NCBI GenBank assembly: GCA_964532225.1
Contig: CAZHHM010000007.1
Span: forward strand, 1 to 64,000
Source of the DNA: CAZHHM01 sp964532225
GTDB lineage: Bacteria; Margulisbacteria; WOR-1; JAKLHX01
Length of the DNA stretch: 64,000 nt
Direction: 5' to 3'
A program made the translations under genes and the position numbers. A model generated the notes under the pieces. That model worked only from the letters and a program-made list of their open reading frames with translations. It did no database searches and had not been told where the DNA came from. Positions 1-7,756 of the stretch are shown here, in pieces. Positions within the stretch are counted from its first letter, which is position 1; each line of letters starts with the position of its first letter.

Positions 1-203
1 TCCTTGGAAGTATTTTAGCATTTAGAAGTTCTCCTTTATTCACATGGGCTGATAGATGTGTGTTTATTAGGGTGTGTATTCTGAACTTGAGTATGAGACG
101 CATTATTATTTAATGAGCATTACAGTCCATTGCTGTGAAGTGGTTGGAAAATGTGGGAAGGGCAGGATATTTACTAGTCACTTGCACATAGAGCACATTT
201 AAA

Positions 204-232
204 TTGACAATCACTATTGCTTACTTTAGAAT
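204..232 (+). promoter_or_regulatory. Sigma-70 promoter of the 243 gene
   Basis: TTGACA at 204-209, a 17-base spacer and TAGAAT at 227-232 form a near-consensus promoter. The TTG that would extend the downstream reading frame to 204 is therefore the -35 box, not a start codon. The ATG at 243 is 10 bases past the -10, so the leader is only a few bases long. Confidence 0.7.
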
Positions 233-242
233 ATCAACGAAT

Positions 243-629
243 ATGAAAATAGCAGTATTTATCAGTGGAGTTGTTACGGGAATTATTGCAATAATATTCA
301 TTGGTGTATTGATCAGTGCTGGAGATCAATCTAGTACTGGCTTGCCTGGGCTTACGATGTATCCTGAAAAAGGTGAATGCATAGCAACCAGAGGCAAAAT
401 AGAGGTGTTTCAAGTATTGAGGCCGAGCATGGCGTTGGCACAAATTGGGGACTCATTTGAAGAAAAGTTAACTGTATTACTTATTAATTATGATGGAAAA
501 CATTATTATGACGATCAAAAAATAAAAATTCCTGTTGGTAAATGTGCAAGGCAAAGAGGAACATTTAAATACACTACAAAAAACTACGGGGATAAAACTG
601 TTCCGGCTGTTGTTATAGAGAAATACTGA
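243..629 (+). CDS. Small membrane-anchored hypothetical protein
   Basis: A 128-residue protein that I do not recognise. An uncleaved-looking hydrophobic helix fills residues 2-24 after a single Lys, and the rest is a hydrophilic, presumably extracytoplasmic domain with two Cys (in the ECIAT and GKCAR contexts) that could form a disulfide. ATG 243 is chosen because a strong promoter occupies the upstream part of the open frame. The gene is AT-rich compared with the genes to its right and stands alone, so it belongs to the accessory window edge. No function is proposed. Confidence 0.55.
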   Translation: MKIAVFISGVVTGIIAIIFIGVLISAGDQSSTGLPGLTMYPEKGECIATRGKIEVFQVLRPSMALAQIGDSFEEKLTVLLINYDGKHYYDDQKIKIPVGKCARQRGTFKYTTKNYGDKTVPAVVIEKY

Positions 630-690
630 CTTTGCCTCAAATAGCACGATTTTAGAACCTTAAAACAGCTGATTAGAACGAAATATCCTC

Positions 691-712
691 AATATAACCT
701 ATAGGTTATATT
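691..712. promoter_or_regulatory. Perfect 22-bp palindrome, operator-like
   Basis: AATATAACCTA followed by its exact reverse complement. It is the most symmetrical of three related dyads in this intergenic stretch (691, 724, 1058). The third overlaps the -10 box of the ABC-F gene, so a dimeric repressor site is the likeliest reading. The cognate regulator is not identifiable here. Confidence 0.5.
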
Positions 713-723
713 TTCAACTTCGG

Positions 724-822
724 AATATAACCTAAATGTTATATCAATCATTATAGTTTAAGTGAACGATCTATCACTAAGTCTGAGGGCAGGAGCTGCT
801 CGACGGGGCTAGCAATAGTTCC
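724..822 (+). pseudogene. Decayed duplicate of the ABC-F gene start
   Basis: This stretch aligns with 1058-1157. Both carry the ATATAAC-N6 dyad, then TCTATCACTAAG (770-781 and 1105-1116), then AGGGCAGGAGCTG and a TCGACGG core. The copy at 724 has in-frame stops and a two-base deletion and cannot encode the protein start. The dyad in this copy (724-744, arms ATATAAC/GTTATAT) is intact. It is a remnant of a local duplication of promoter plus 5' end. Confidence 0.6.
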
Positions 823-825
823 AGT

Positions 826-1050
826 GACCCGTAGGGGTCGTTTAGGGGAGCAGGGTGTTGCTTCCTCATTTGAAATTATGCAGTCTCGACAACAACCGGT
901 TATTGTCTAAAACGACTATAACCATAGTAGGGGTCCACTATGATTAATCTTGGATCATGAATAAAAATTAAGGTTGTTAATTATTTTGTGCTGAACGAGC
1001 ACTAAAGCGCACATATTAGCGGGCTTTCAAAGACGTGCCTTGTATTATCA
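826..1050. other. Non-coding stretch with short hairpins
   Basis: No credible gene is seen. There are small inverted repeats: GACCC/GGGTC around 826-839, CATAGT/ACTATG at 923-942 and GTGCT/AGCAC near 989-1003. They may be debris of a mobile element or an RNA leader. Nothing stronger can be said. Confidence 0.35.
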
Positions 1051-1057
1051 ACACCAG

Positions 1058-1079
1058 AATATAACCTAAATGCTATATT
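1058..1079 (+). promoter_or_regulatory. Operator dyad overlapping the ABC-F -10 box
   Basis: AATATAACCTAAATGCTATATT is an imperfect dyad, a third copy of the 691/724 motif. It includes an extended -10 (TGC-TATATT at 1071-1079) that lies 8 bases before the ATG at 1088. No Shine-Dalgarno sequence fits in that gap, so the transcript is probably leaderless and repressible through the dyad. Confidence 0.5.
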
Positions 1080-1087
1080 GAATATAT

Positions 1088-2866
1088 ATGCTCCAGGTAA
1101 ATAATCTATCACTAAGGCTGGGAGGGCAGGAGCTGTTCGACGGTATCAGCTTCAATGTCCACAGCGGCGAAAGGATAGGCCTTGTCGGCAGGAACGGTTC
1201 CGGCAAGACCACTCTTTTCAAGCTGATATGCGGAGAGATACAGCCTGATGACGGGACTATCTCCCTGCCGAAGAACTACACGGTAGGCTACCTTAAGCAG
1301 CATCTTACATTTACCGAGCCGACACTTATCCAGGAAGCCTGTCTCGGCCTTAAGCCGGAGGAGAGCGACCAGGTCTGGAAAGCGGAAAAGATACTTTTCG
1401 GGCTGGGTTTTTCGGAGGAAGAGCTCTACAAGTCACCTCTTGAGTTCTCAGGAGGCTTCCAGGTCAGGCTTAACCTGGCAAAAGTGCTCCTTTCGGAGCC
1501 TCATTTGCTGCTGCTGGACGAGCCGACCAACTACCTTGATATCATATCCATACGCTGGCTCACCAAATTCCTGCGGAAATGGGAGAACGAGCTCATCATA
1601 ATAACCCATGACAGGGATTTTATGAACAGCGTGACGACCCATACTATTGGCATACACCGCAAAAAGATAAAAAAGATCGAAGGGGATACCGTAAAGCTCT
1701 TTGAGCAGATCGCTACCGAGGAAGAGGTCTATGAAAGGACTCGTCAGAAAGAGGACAAGAAGAGGGAAGAGGCGATGGAGTTCATCAACAGGTTCAGGGC
1801 GCTTGCCGCAAGGGCCAGCCTGGTGCAGTCAAGGATAAAAGCCCTCGAGAAGATGGGTAAAAAGGAAGAACTATCTAAAGAAGCCGAGCTCGGCTTCCGG
1901 TTCAATGGTGAAAGCACCCACGCGGCGTATCTTATAAATATGGAAGAAGTCGCCTTCGGCTACGACCCTGAGCGCCCTCTTATAAAAGGTCTTGATCTGT
2001 CTATAGGAAGCAAGGACAGGATATGCGTTGTCGGCAAGAACGGGAAGGGCAAATCAACACTTCTCCGGCTTATCGCCAAAGAGCTTATCCCCGACAGGGG
2101 AAAAGTGGAGCACAGCCCCCATCTCAAAATGGGATATTTCGGCCAGACCAACATCGAAAGGCTCGATCCGGAGCTTTCGATAGAAGAAGAGCTGTGGCAC
2201 CTTCGGCCTGACATGAGCAAGACCGAGATAAGGCGCATTTGCGGTATCATGATGTTCAGCGGCGACCTTGCGGAAAAAAAGATATCGGTCCTGTCCGGAG
2301 GCGAGAAAAGCCGAGTTTCCCTCGCAAAGATACTTCTGGCGCCCTCGAACATGCTTTTGCTCGATGAGCCGACCAACCATCTTGATGTCGAATCGTGTGA
2401 CTCGATGATTGAGGCCCTGGACGAGTTCCCCGGAGCGGTCATCATAGTCACGCACAGCGAGATGTTCCTTCACCACATCGCGACAAAGCTCATTGTCTTC
2501 AATGAGGGGAAATGTTCGGTGTTCAACGGAACGTATCAGGAATTCCTTGATAATGTGGGATGGGAGCCGGAGGCAAAAAAGCCCAAAAAGACGGCCGCAG
2601 CGCCCAAAAGGCCGGAAAAAGAAAAACTCAAAGAACTCAACAAAAAGAAAAAGGCCGTCCTTGTCATGACAAAGGACATAGAAAAGATGATAGACGAAGA
2701 AGAAGCGGCCTTTGAGTCCGTGACGATTGAACTCTCCAACCTTCAGGGTAAGGACGGAGAGGAGATAAAAAGGCTCAAGCTTGCCGCTCAGGAACATCAG
2801 GCCAATATCGACCGCGGGTACAAAGAGCTTGAGCAATGCATTGCTGAGCTCGACGGCCTGAATTGA
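1088..2866 (+). CDS. ABC-F family ATPase (YheS/Uup-like)
   Basis: A 592-residue soluble tandem ATPase. The first cassette has Walker A GRNGSGKT at residues 34-41, an FSGG signature, Walker B LLLLDEPTNYLD and a THDRDF switch. The inter-domain linker holds the ABC-F helical arm with QSRIKALEKM. The second cassette has GKNGKGKST, LSGGEKSR and LLLDEPTNHLD. A Lys/Glu-rich coiled coil closes the C-terminus, as in Uup and YheS. ABC-F proteins bind the ribosomal E site and act in translation or antibiotic resistance. There are no membrane segments and no permease nearby, which supports ABC-F over a transporter. The flavoprotein gene follows after 5 bases. Confidence 0.92.
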   Translation: MLQVNNLSLRLGGQELFDGISFNVHSGERIGLVGRNGSGKTTLFKLICGEIQPDDGTISLPKNYTVGYLKQHLTFTEPTLIQEACLGLKPEESDQVWKAEKILFGLGFSEEELYKSPLEFSGGFQVRLNLAKVLLSEPHLLLLDEPTNYLDIISIRWLTKFLRKWENELIIITHDRDFMNSVTTHTIGIHRKKIKKIEGDTVKLFEQIATEEEVYERTRQKEDKKREEAMEFINRFRALAARASLVQSRIKALEKMGKKEELSKEAELGFRFNGESTHAAYLINMEEVAFGYDPERPLIKGLDLSIGSKDRICVVGKNGKGKSTLLRLIAKELIPDRGKVEHSPHLKMGYFGQTNIERLDPELSIEEELWHLRPDMSKTEIRRICGIMMFSGDLAEKKISVLSGGEKSRVSLAKILLAPSNMLLLDEPTNHLDVESCDSMIEALDEFPGAVIIVTHSEMFLHHIATKLIVFNEGKCSVFNGTYQEFLDNVGWEPEAKKPKKTAAAPKRPEKEKLKELNKKKKAVLVMTKDIEKMIDEEEAAFESVTIELSNLQGKDGEEIKRLKLAAQEHQANIDRGYKELEQCIAELDGLN

Positions 2867-2871
2867 ACTAA

Positions 2872-4158
2872 ATGGGAACCTGCAAAGACCCTGTCGTCAT
2901 TGGTTTCGGACCCGCCGGAATGTTCGCAGCGCTCGAGCTGATCGAGCTCGGTTATAGGCCTAAGGTCTTTGAACGCGGCAGGCGGCTCGATGAGCGGTCA
3001 AATGATATCCTCACTTTCATCAGGAGCGCTGTGCTTGATCCTTTCTCAAATATCCAGTTCGGCGAAGGCGGGGCAGGCGCATATTCTGACGGGAAGATAT
3101 TTTCAAGACCCGAAAATTCACCAGAAGCTTCAAAGGTGCTCGACACTCTCATTAAGTTCGGCGCGCCCCCTGACATCGCGTCAAGAAAAAAGCCGCATCT
3201 CGGCACCGATGTGCTTTGCTGTATCGTCAGGAATATCAGGGAATATATCCTTTCAAAAGGCGGGGAGATAAGCTTCTCCTCGCAGATGACCGATATCATC
3301 GTGTCGGAGGGCAGGGCCGCCGGGGTCGTGATCGGTAACGGTAAGGAATTCCTTTCTGACAAGGTCTTCCTCGCTTTAGGACATTCGGCAAGGGATTCTT
3401 TCGATATGCTGTACTCCAGACAGATAAGAATGGAGCAGAAACCTATAATGGTCGGGCTCAGGATAGAACATCCGAGGGAAGTGATAGATAAAATGAGGGG
3501 AGAGCCCTCTTCGACCTATTCATTCCTTTTTAACGACAGGGCTGAAGGGCGGAGGGTCATGACATTTTGCATGTGCCCCGGAGGGGAGATCGTGAACGCC
3601 TCTTCGGAGAACGGGCATCTTGTCCTTAACGGGATGAGCTATTCCGCAAGGAACTCCCGATACTCCAATTCTGCTGTTGTCGTGACCTGCAAGACCTCAG
3701 ATTACGGCTCGGACCATCCGCTCGCGGGGATTGAATTCCAGCGCGGCATAGAAAAAAGTGCGTTCATAGCGGGAGGCTCGTCCTGGAAGGCTCCGGCCCA
3801 GAACATGGAGGATTTCCTGTGCGGAAGGGTATCCGGGGCATTGACGGAGAATTCCCTCAAGACAGGGGTGAGCCCTTTTGACCTGAACAAGCTGTTCCCC
3901 GGTTTCATCTCTTTATATCTGAAAAAGGCGTTCCTGACCTGGAAAGAGGGATACCCTGACTTTGTAAGTGACAAGGCACTACTGGTCGGTGCGGAAACAA
4001 GGGCCGCCTGTCCGGTCAGGTTCATCCGGAACGAGAAGTATGAAGCTTCAGGTATTCGTGGAACATTTCCTATAGGCGAGGGGTCTGGTCATGCGGGAGG
4101 GATCACAAGTTCCGCTGTGGATGCCATCAAGGCGGTCAGGGCTGCCTGCTCTGCATAA
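2872..4158 (+). CDS. FAD-dependent dehydrogenase, COG2509 type
   Basis: 428 residues with an N-terminal dinucleotide-binding motif (VVIGFGPAGMF, residues 8-18), an FGEGGAGAYSDGK segment and the C-terminal signature VGAETRAACPVR...GEGSGHAGGI that closes over the flavin in the COG2509 'uncharacterised FAD-dependent dehydrogenase' family. The substrate is unknown; homologues are soluble and widespread in anaerobes. It lies 5 bases after the ABC-F stop with no obvious ribosome-binding site, so translational coupling is likely. Confidence 0.85.
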   Translation: MGTCKDPVVIGFGPAGMFAALELIELGYRPKVFERGRRLDERSNDILTFIRSAVLDPFSNIQFGEGGAGAYSDGKIFSRPENSPEASKVLDTLIKFGAPPDIASRKKPHLGTDVLCCIVRNIREYILSKGGEISFSSQMTDIIVSEGRAAGVVIGNGKEFLSDKVFLALGHSARDSFDMLYSRQIRMEQKPIMVGLRIEHPREVIDKMRGEPSSTYSFLFNDRAEGRRVMTFCMCPGGEIVNASSENGHLVLNGMSYSARNSRYSNSAVVVTCKTSDYGSDHPLAGIEFQRGIEKSAFIAGGSSWKAPAQNMEDFLCGRVSGALTENSLKTGVSPFDLNKLFPGFISLYLKKAFLTWKEGYPDFVSDKALLVGAETRAACPVRFIRNEKYEASGIRGTFPIGEGSGHAGGITSSAVDAIKAVRAACSA

Positions 4159-4163
4159 ATGAC

Positions 4164-4526
4164 CTAGGTGCGGATCTTCGGGTATTTCTTGGCTTTTAAA
4201 GCTTTTCTTAGTGCGTACGTGCCGCTTATCCCCACAAGGCCGAATATACCTATGATGGAGACGGAGAGCAGGTCCTCAAGAGAGGAAAAAAGATTTATCT
4301 CCACATCCTTGGCCGGTTTTATCTTGGTCTTTAGCGGGTTTAGCTTGCTAAGGTCGATGATAGGGGACTGTTTGACCTCTTTCTTTGGCGCGGGGAACCT
4401 GTTCTTAAGATCTGATATGTTCAGTACAGATGCAGGCTTGCAGTCGTTATTGGCCGCTATTGCCGGACAGGCAAAGGATACCGTCATGGCGATCAGCAGT
4501 ATGGCTGAGAGTGAACGTAACATCAC
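4164..4526 (-). CDS. Secreted protein with C-terminal membrane helix
   Basis: 120 residues: Sec signal peptide (residues 1-24, ending PAIAA), a Lys/Pro-rich linker, then a hydrophobic helix at about 85-105 followed by a basic tail (LRKALKAKKYPK). The layout (signal, short exposed region, C-terminal anchor, basic end) resembles that of the four small proteins at 5169-6433, though sequence similarity is not obvious. It is convergent with the flavoprotein gene. An open frame on the opposite strand is rejected because only this strand gives a coherent secreted protein. Function unknown. Confidence 0.6.
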   Translation of the reverse strand: MMLRSLSAILLIAMTVSFACPAIAANNDCKPASVLNISDLKNRFPAPKKEVKQSPIIDLSKLNPLKTKIKPAKDVEINLFSSLEDLLSVSIIGIFGLVGISGTYALRKALKAKKYPKIRT

Positions 4527-4560
4527 AAATATGATAACACGCTCAAGCGGCCTTTTAATC

Positions 4561-4588
4561 TTGACCGCTGTCGCACATTAGGTATAAT
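4561..4588 (+). promoter_or_regulatory. Promoter of the 4597 lipoprotein gene
   Basis: TTGACC (4561-4566), 16 bases, TATAAT (4583-4588). The ATG lies 8 bases further on without a Shine-Dalgarno sequence, predicting a leaderless or almost leaderless mRNA. Confidence 0.65.
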
Positions 4589-4596
4589 TTATACAA

Positions 4597-5166
4597 ATGA
4601 GAAAGACGCTGTTCGTCCTGTTGGCCGTGTTCTTGGGAGTATCGCTTGTGCTCACGCTTCCTTTTATTAGCGGATGCGGCAGAAGCCCGGTCGCTACCAC
4701 AACGCCTCCCGACGATGATGACCCGCCTGACGATGAGACACCGGTTATCCCTACAACACCTCCTCCGGTAGTCAAACATACAAGCTATCAGAGCATATCT
4801 CTTGGGGCGACAAAGGCCTCGGTCCTTTCTTCAAAAGGGACGCCAAATTACGAGAACCTTACCACCAAGACCTTTGTCTATTCGCTGGCGAGCTCATACC
4901 TTAATATCAGGTTCAACTCATCCGACAGGGTGATAATGGTCTATGTGCAGTCGACCAAGCTGACCACGGCCCTCAGCACTATAAACATCAATTTCCCTCT
5001 TTCGGCGATAAACGATCTTCTTGGCACTCCTTCTCATACGGATACTGCCGATACCAGTCTGCTCAAGTATTACTACAATACAAGGAACATGTACCTTGAG
5101 ATAGCTACCTCCACCAATAAGGTCTACGGTCTGGGTATATACGACTCCGCGCATTTCGGGTTCTGA
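4597..5166 (+). CDS. Putative lipoprotein with Pro/Asp-rich linker
   Basis: 189 residues. A signal sequence ends in the lipobox-like FISGC with Cys at residue 27, then a low-complexity Thr/Pro/Asp linker (about 33-63) and a C-terminal domain of about 125 residues. The domain opens with SISLGATKASVLSSKGTPN, reminiscent of the BamE/SmpA and CAP-associated folds where a short helix-turn precedes 'G-P' (family resemblance only). Probably anchored to a membrane and extracytoplasmic. It may lead the run of small secreted proteins that follows, since the next gene starts 2 bases downstream. Confidence 0.7.
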   Translation: MRKTLFVLLAVFLGVSLVLTLPFISGCGRSPVATTTPPDDDDPPDDETPVIPTTPPPVVKHTSYQSISLGATKASVLSSKGTPNYENLTTKTFVYSLASSYLNIRFNSSDRVIMVYVQSTKLTTALSTININFPLSAINDLLGTPSHTDTADTSLLKYYYNTRNMYLEIATSTNKVYGLGIYDSAHFGF

Positions 5167-5168
5167 GC

Positions 5169-5444
5169 GTGCGTCCTGCTCCTTTCAGCCAATTAGTCAG
5201 CCTGATATTGTCGGCATGCATTTTTGCCATGCCATTAAGCGCTTATGCCTCTACATCCGAAGCAATGCCGATACCGGTGAAGCATGTTTACATAGAAGAG
5301 GGTGTTGAGAACGTAGTAATAACTGCAAAGCGGATAGACTTTAAGGATGAGTCAGGGGATTTTAAAAAAGGAAGAGTTCAGTACGGGTTCTTGTGGGCGG
5401 GTATAGTGCTGGGAATGGCCGCATATTTTGAAACAAGGAGATGA
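5169..5444 (+). CDS. Small secreted protein A, C-terminal anchor
   Basis: 91 residues with a GTG start, a signal peptide to about residue 28 (LSAYAS), a beta-like segment (VENVVITAKRIDF) and a C-terminal helix ending in the basic FETRR. Just before the helix is a DFKKGRVQYGFLW stretch that parallels the motif in the next three genes. First of four consecutive, overlapping genes with the same layout. No family recognised. Confidence 0.6.
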   Translation: MRPAPFSQLVSLILSACIFAMPLSAYASTSEAMPIPVKHVYIEEGVENVVITAKRIDFKDESGDFKKGRVQYGFLWAGIVLGMAAYFETRR

Positions 5445-5896
5445 CCATGATAAGAAAGACAGCATTATTGGTGGCGGCAGTTATGGCCCTTAATTGTGCG
5501 GTTCCGGCCTTTGCTTCTGTCGTTGCCGAAAAAAGAGGGATGCTAAAAACGGACGAGATATGGGAAGGTCAGGTCAAGGTCACCGGTGATGTCATAGTGC
5601 CTAAGGGAATGACACTTACCGTAAAGAACGGGACTGTCATCACATATGACAAGAAGCCGGACGGCTCGGTGCCTGATCTTATGGTCTTCGGCACGCTCAG
5701 GATGGACGACAGGGAATTTACCGGCAAGAACTTCCAGAGCCTGCCCGTGGACAATAAGACGAAGGTGATACAGATAGTCCCTTACGAGGTGGACACGAAG
5801 ATACTGAGAGATGAATTCGCCTCGTTCAAGTTCCAGTACGCATTGATCTGGGTCATTTTGGGAGGCGCTTTGATATATGCGGTCTCGCACCGTTAA
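5441..5896 (+). CDS. Small secreted protein B, C-terminal anchor
   Basis: 151 residues; the ATG overlaps the preceding stop (ATGA), and ATG 5447 is an alternative. Signal peptide to about residue 26 (PAFAS). The mature part has alternating hydrophobic residues (VKVTGDVIVPKGMTLTVKNG) typical of a right-handed beta-helix or similar all-beta fold. The end is EFASFKFQYALIW, a membrane helix and a short HR tail. It is the longest of the four-member set. Function unknown. Confidence 0.65.
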   Translation: MTMIRKTALLVAAVMALNCAVPAFASVVAEKRGMLKTDEIWEGQVKVTGDVIVPKGMTLTVKNGTVITYDKKPDGSVPDLMVFGTLRMDDREFTGKNFQSLPVDNKTKVIQIVPYEVDTKILRDEFASFKFQYALIWVILGGALIYAVSHR

Positions 5897-6185
5897 CAGG
5901 CTGCTTGCAACTCTGGTCCTGCTGGCTTTCATGCCGGCCGCTTTCGGCTATACGCTTATTGAAGGCCCTGCTGTGATATCTTTTGCCGATCTTTCAGCCG
6001 GAAGGGAAGTGACCATCGGCAATACCGTGATACATCTTCCGGGATCGGTCAGGAACGTCCTTGTTGAAAAATATGAATATCCTACAAACATGCTCGAAGA
6101 CGAGGTAAGGGCCTTTACGTTTCAGCAGGCCCTCTTCTGGACCGCTGCGACCATACTTCTTGGCAATTCGGTAAGGAGCAGGTGA
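5877..6185 (+). CDS. Small secreted protein C, C-terminal anchor
   Basis: 102 residues, start overlapping the previous gene by 20 bases. Signal peptide (about 1-24, AAFGY), a short domain, then EVRAFTFQQALFW, a hydrophobic helix and the basic tail VRSR. The F-x-FQ-x-AL-x-W element before the helix is shared with protein B and recurs in looser form in A and D. Confidence 0.62.
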   Translation: MRSRTVNRLLATLVLLAFMPAAFGYTLIEGPAVISFADLSAGREVTIGNTVIHLPGSVRNVLVEKYEYPTNMLEDEVRAFTFQQALFWTAATILLGNSVRSR

Positions 6186-6433
6186 TGAAGAACGCATTTG
6201 TGTCGGGTCTTGTCATAATTTCGCTACTTTTTTCGACTGTAGCTGCGGCCGCTGAAGGTCTCAGGATAAAAGCCGACCGGATCTCCTCTGTGACCGAGGA
6301 AGTGACCGTTGTAAGGCCTTACAGGGCAGATACGGAAAAGGTAAAGAAAGAGCTTGAGTTCTACAGGTGGACCTATATTCCCTTCGCGCTGTTCCAGGGA
6401 TATGTTCTTATCGGCGCCGTCGTCAGGAGATGA
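6185..6433 (+). CDS. Small secreted protein D, C-terminal anchor
   Basis: 82 residues, starting on the ATG of a TGATG overlap with gene C. Signal peptide (about 1-22), a very short exposed part (RIKADRISSVTEEV) and a C-terminal Lys/Glu segment with an aromatic pair (ELEFYRWTYIPFALF) leading into a hydrophobic helix that ends VVRR. Last member of the run; the arsR promoter starts 9 bases after its stop, so the set is transcribed separately from the arsenic genes. Confidence 0.6.
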   Translation: MKNAFVSGLVIISLLFSTVAAAAEGLRIKADRISSVTEEVTVVRPYRADTEKVKKELEFYRWTYIPFALFQGYVLIGAVVRR

Positions 6434-6441
6434 ACGGCAAT

Positions 6442-6484
6442 ATGTCAATATAGGTTGACATGATGTCCCCCCGCGTCCTATAAT
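6442..6484 (+). promoter_or_regulatory. arsR promoter with ArsR operator
   Basis: A 20-bp dyad at 6442-6461 (ATGTCAA-N6-TTGACAT) matches the general TCAA-N7-TTGA ArsR/SmtB operator form. Its right arm is the -35 box TTGACA (6455-6460), followed by 18 bases and TATAAT (6479-6484). The ATG of arsR is 6 bases further on, so ArsR binding would occlude RNA polymerase and the mRNA would be leaderless. Confidence 0.8.
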
Positions 6485-6490
6485 CATGGC

Positions 6491-6820
6491 ATGAAGGAAA
6501 AATGCTGCGGTATCGACCATTCAAGGACGGCCTTGACGCTTAACACTATTGCCGAGGACACAAGACTGCGCGTGATCTGTCTTCTGAAGGAAGGCCCTTT
6601 GTGCGTATGCCAGCTTCAGGCCGCTCTTTCAATGCCTCACAATCTTCTCCTGCATCACCTCAAGAAACTGGTAAAAGCGGGGCTTGTGACATCAGTAAAG
6701 AAGAACAGGTTCTCTTATTACAGCATAAAAGAGAAGGAATGGAAAATGTTCCTGAAAGAACTTGACGTGCTGTTCAGAAAGAACAAGAAAGCGAGGAGCA
6801 ATGATAAAGTGGTTTGCTGA
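6491..6820 (+). CDS. arsR: ArsR-family metalloid-responsive repressor
   Basis: 109 residues, winged-helix. The LCVCQLQ segment carries the two Cys (alpha-3 type CxC) that bind As(III) in ArsR proteins, and SMPHNLLLHHLKKLVKAGLV is the recognition-helix region. An extra CC at residues 5-6 could serve as a third thiol ligand. As(III) or related metalloids should release it from the operator that overlaps its own promoter. The permease gene starts inside its 3' end. No start other than 6491 keeps the N-terminal Cys pair, and no Shine-Dalgarno precedes it. Confidence 0.88.
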   Translation: MKEKCCGIDHSRTALTLNTIAEDTRLRVICLLKEGPLCVCQLQAALSMPHNLLLHHLKKLVKAGLVTSVKKNRFSYYSIKEKEWKMFLKELDVLFRKNKKARSNDKVVC

Positions 6821-7751
6821 TACAGTGACCTATGACCTGCTCGGCCTCCAAAAGGGGACGCCGCTGGCAGACAGCCTGAATTTCTTCGTCTATGACGTGC
6901 CAAAGATCTATATTCTGCTGTTAAGCGTGATGTTCGTTGTGGCCATAGTAAGGAGCTTTTTCCCTCCTGAGAAGATAAGGGCGATCCTTGGTCATAAAAA
7001 GCTCATAGTAGGCAATATTCTCGCGGCAGTCCTCGGCGTATTCATGCCTTTCTGCACCTGCAGCGCTGTCCCAATGTTCCTGGGCATGATAGAGTCCGGA
7101 GTGCCTTTGGGCGTTACAATGTCTTTCCTTATCGCCTCGCCGATGATAAACGAAATGGCCGCAGTGCTTCTTTGGGGCTTGTTCGGCTGGAAGGTCGCGG
7201 CATTATACATCGCGAGCGGTATGGTGATAGCCGTAACTGCCGGTTACATCATTGGCAGGCTCAATATGGAAAAGTATATCAACAGGATGTCGGAGCTCTC
7301 GCTTGCCGGGGAGAAGGGGATCGTGTTCAGCTCCTGGAAGGACAGGTTCAGGTACGCTTATGATTACAGCTTGGATGTGTTCCGGTATATATGGCTTTAC
7401 GTGCTGATAGGCATAGGCATCGGAGCTTTCATTCACGGGTATGTCCCGCAGGAACTCCTGGTGAAATTGGCCGGCAAGGAAAATCCTTTTGCCGTAGTTA
7501 TTGCTGTCGCGATGGGTGTCCCGATATACGCCAACTGCGCGGGGGCCATCCCTGTCATTCAGGCCCTGATGGGGAAAGGGATGCAGCTGGGGACGACCCT
7601 GGCATTCCTTATGGGCGTGACCGCTCTTTCGCTTCCGGAATACCTGATCCTCAGCAAAGTCATTCGGCCGAGATTGTTGTTGACGTATTTCGGTGTCGTT
7701 GCTACGGGGATCGTGATAGTAGGGTATTTTTTCAACTGGGTGTTTAAATAA
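6801..7751 (+). CDS. Permease of the ArsP/COG0701 type
   Basis: 316 residues from ATG 6801 (preceded by GAGGAG); a longer frame from 6762 lies inside arsR and is disfavoured. About eight membrane helices, with the conserved FMPFCTCSAVP loop near residue 77 and a second-half GVPIYANCAGAIP repeat. ArsP members export trivalent organoarsenicals, which fits co-transcription with arsM, while other COG0701 permeases have no known substrate. The 20-base overlap with arsR indicates translational coupling. Confidence 0.8.
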   Translation: MIKWFADTVTYDLLGLQKGTPLADSLNFFVYDVPKIYILLLSVMFVVAIVRSFFPPEKIRAILGHKKLIVGNILAAVLGVFMPFCTCSAVPMFLGMIESGVPLGVTMSFLIASPMINEMAAVLLWGLFGWKVAALYIASGMVIAVTAGYIIGRLNMEKYINRMSELSLAGEKGIVFSSWKDRFRYAYDYSLDVFRYIWLYVLIGIGIGAFIHGYVPQELLVKLAGKENPFAVVIAVAMGVPIYANCAGAIPVIQALMGKGMQLGTTLAFLMGVTALSLPEYLILSKVIRPRLLLTYFGVVATGIVIVGYFFNWVFK

Positions 7752-7756
7752 CTGTC

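Noticed and set aside
1..203. A gene entering from the left window edge
   Set aside because: No frame with coding character or recognisable protein end was seen in these AT-rich bases; only the promoter of the 243 gene at its right end.
2054..2836. 260-codon open frame antisense to the ABC-F gene
   Set aside because: The translation is Phe-rich shadow sequence; all ABC-F motifs are on the plus strand.
4168..4581. 137-codon plus-strand frame over the 4164 gene
   Set aside because: The minus-strand frame has a signal peptide, linker and anchor; the plus-strand frame has none of these and would run through the next promoter.
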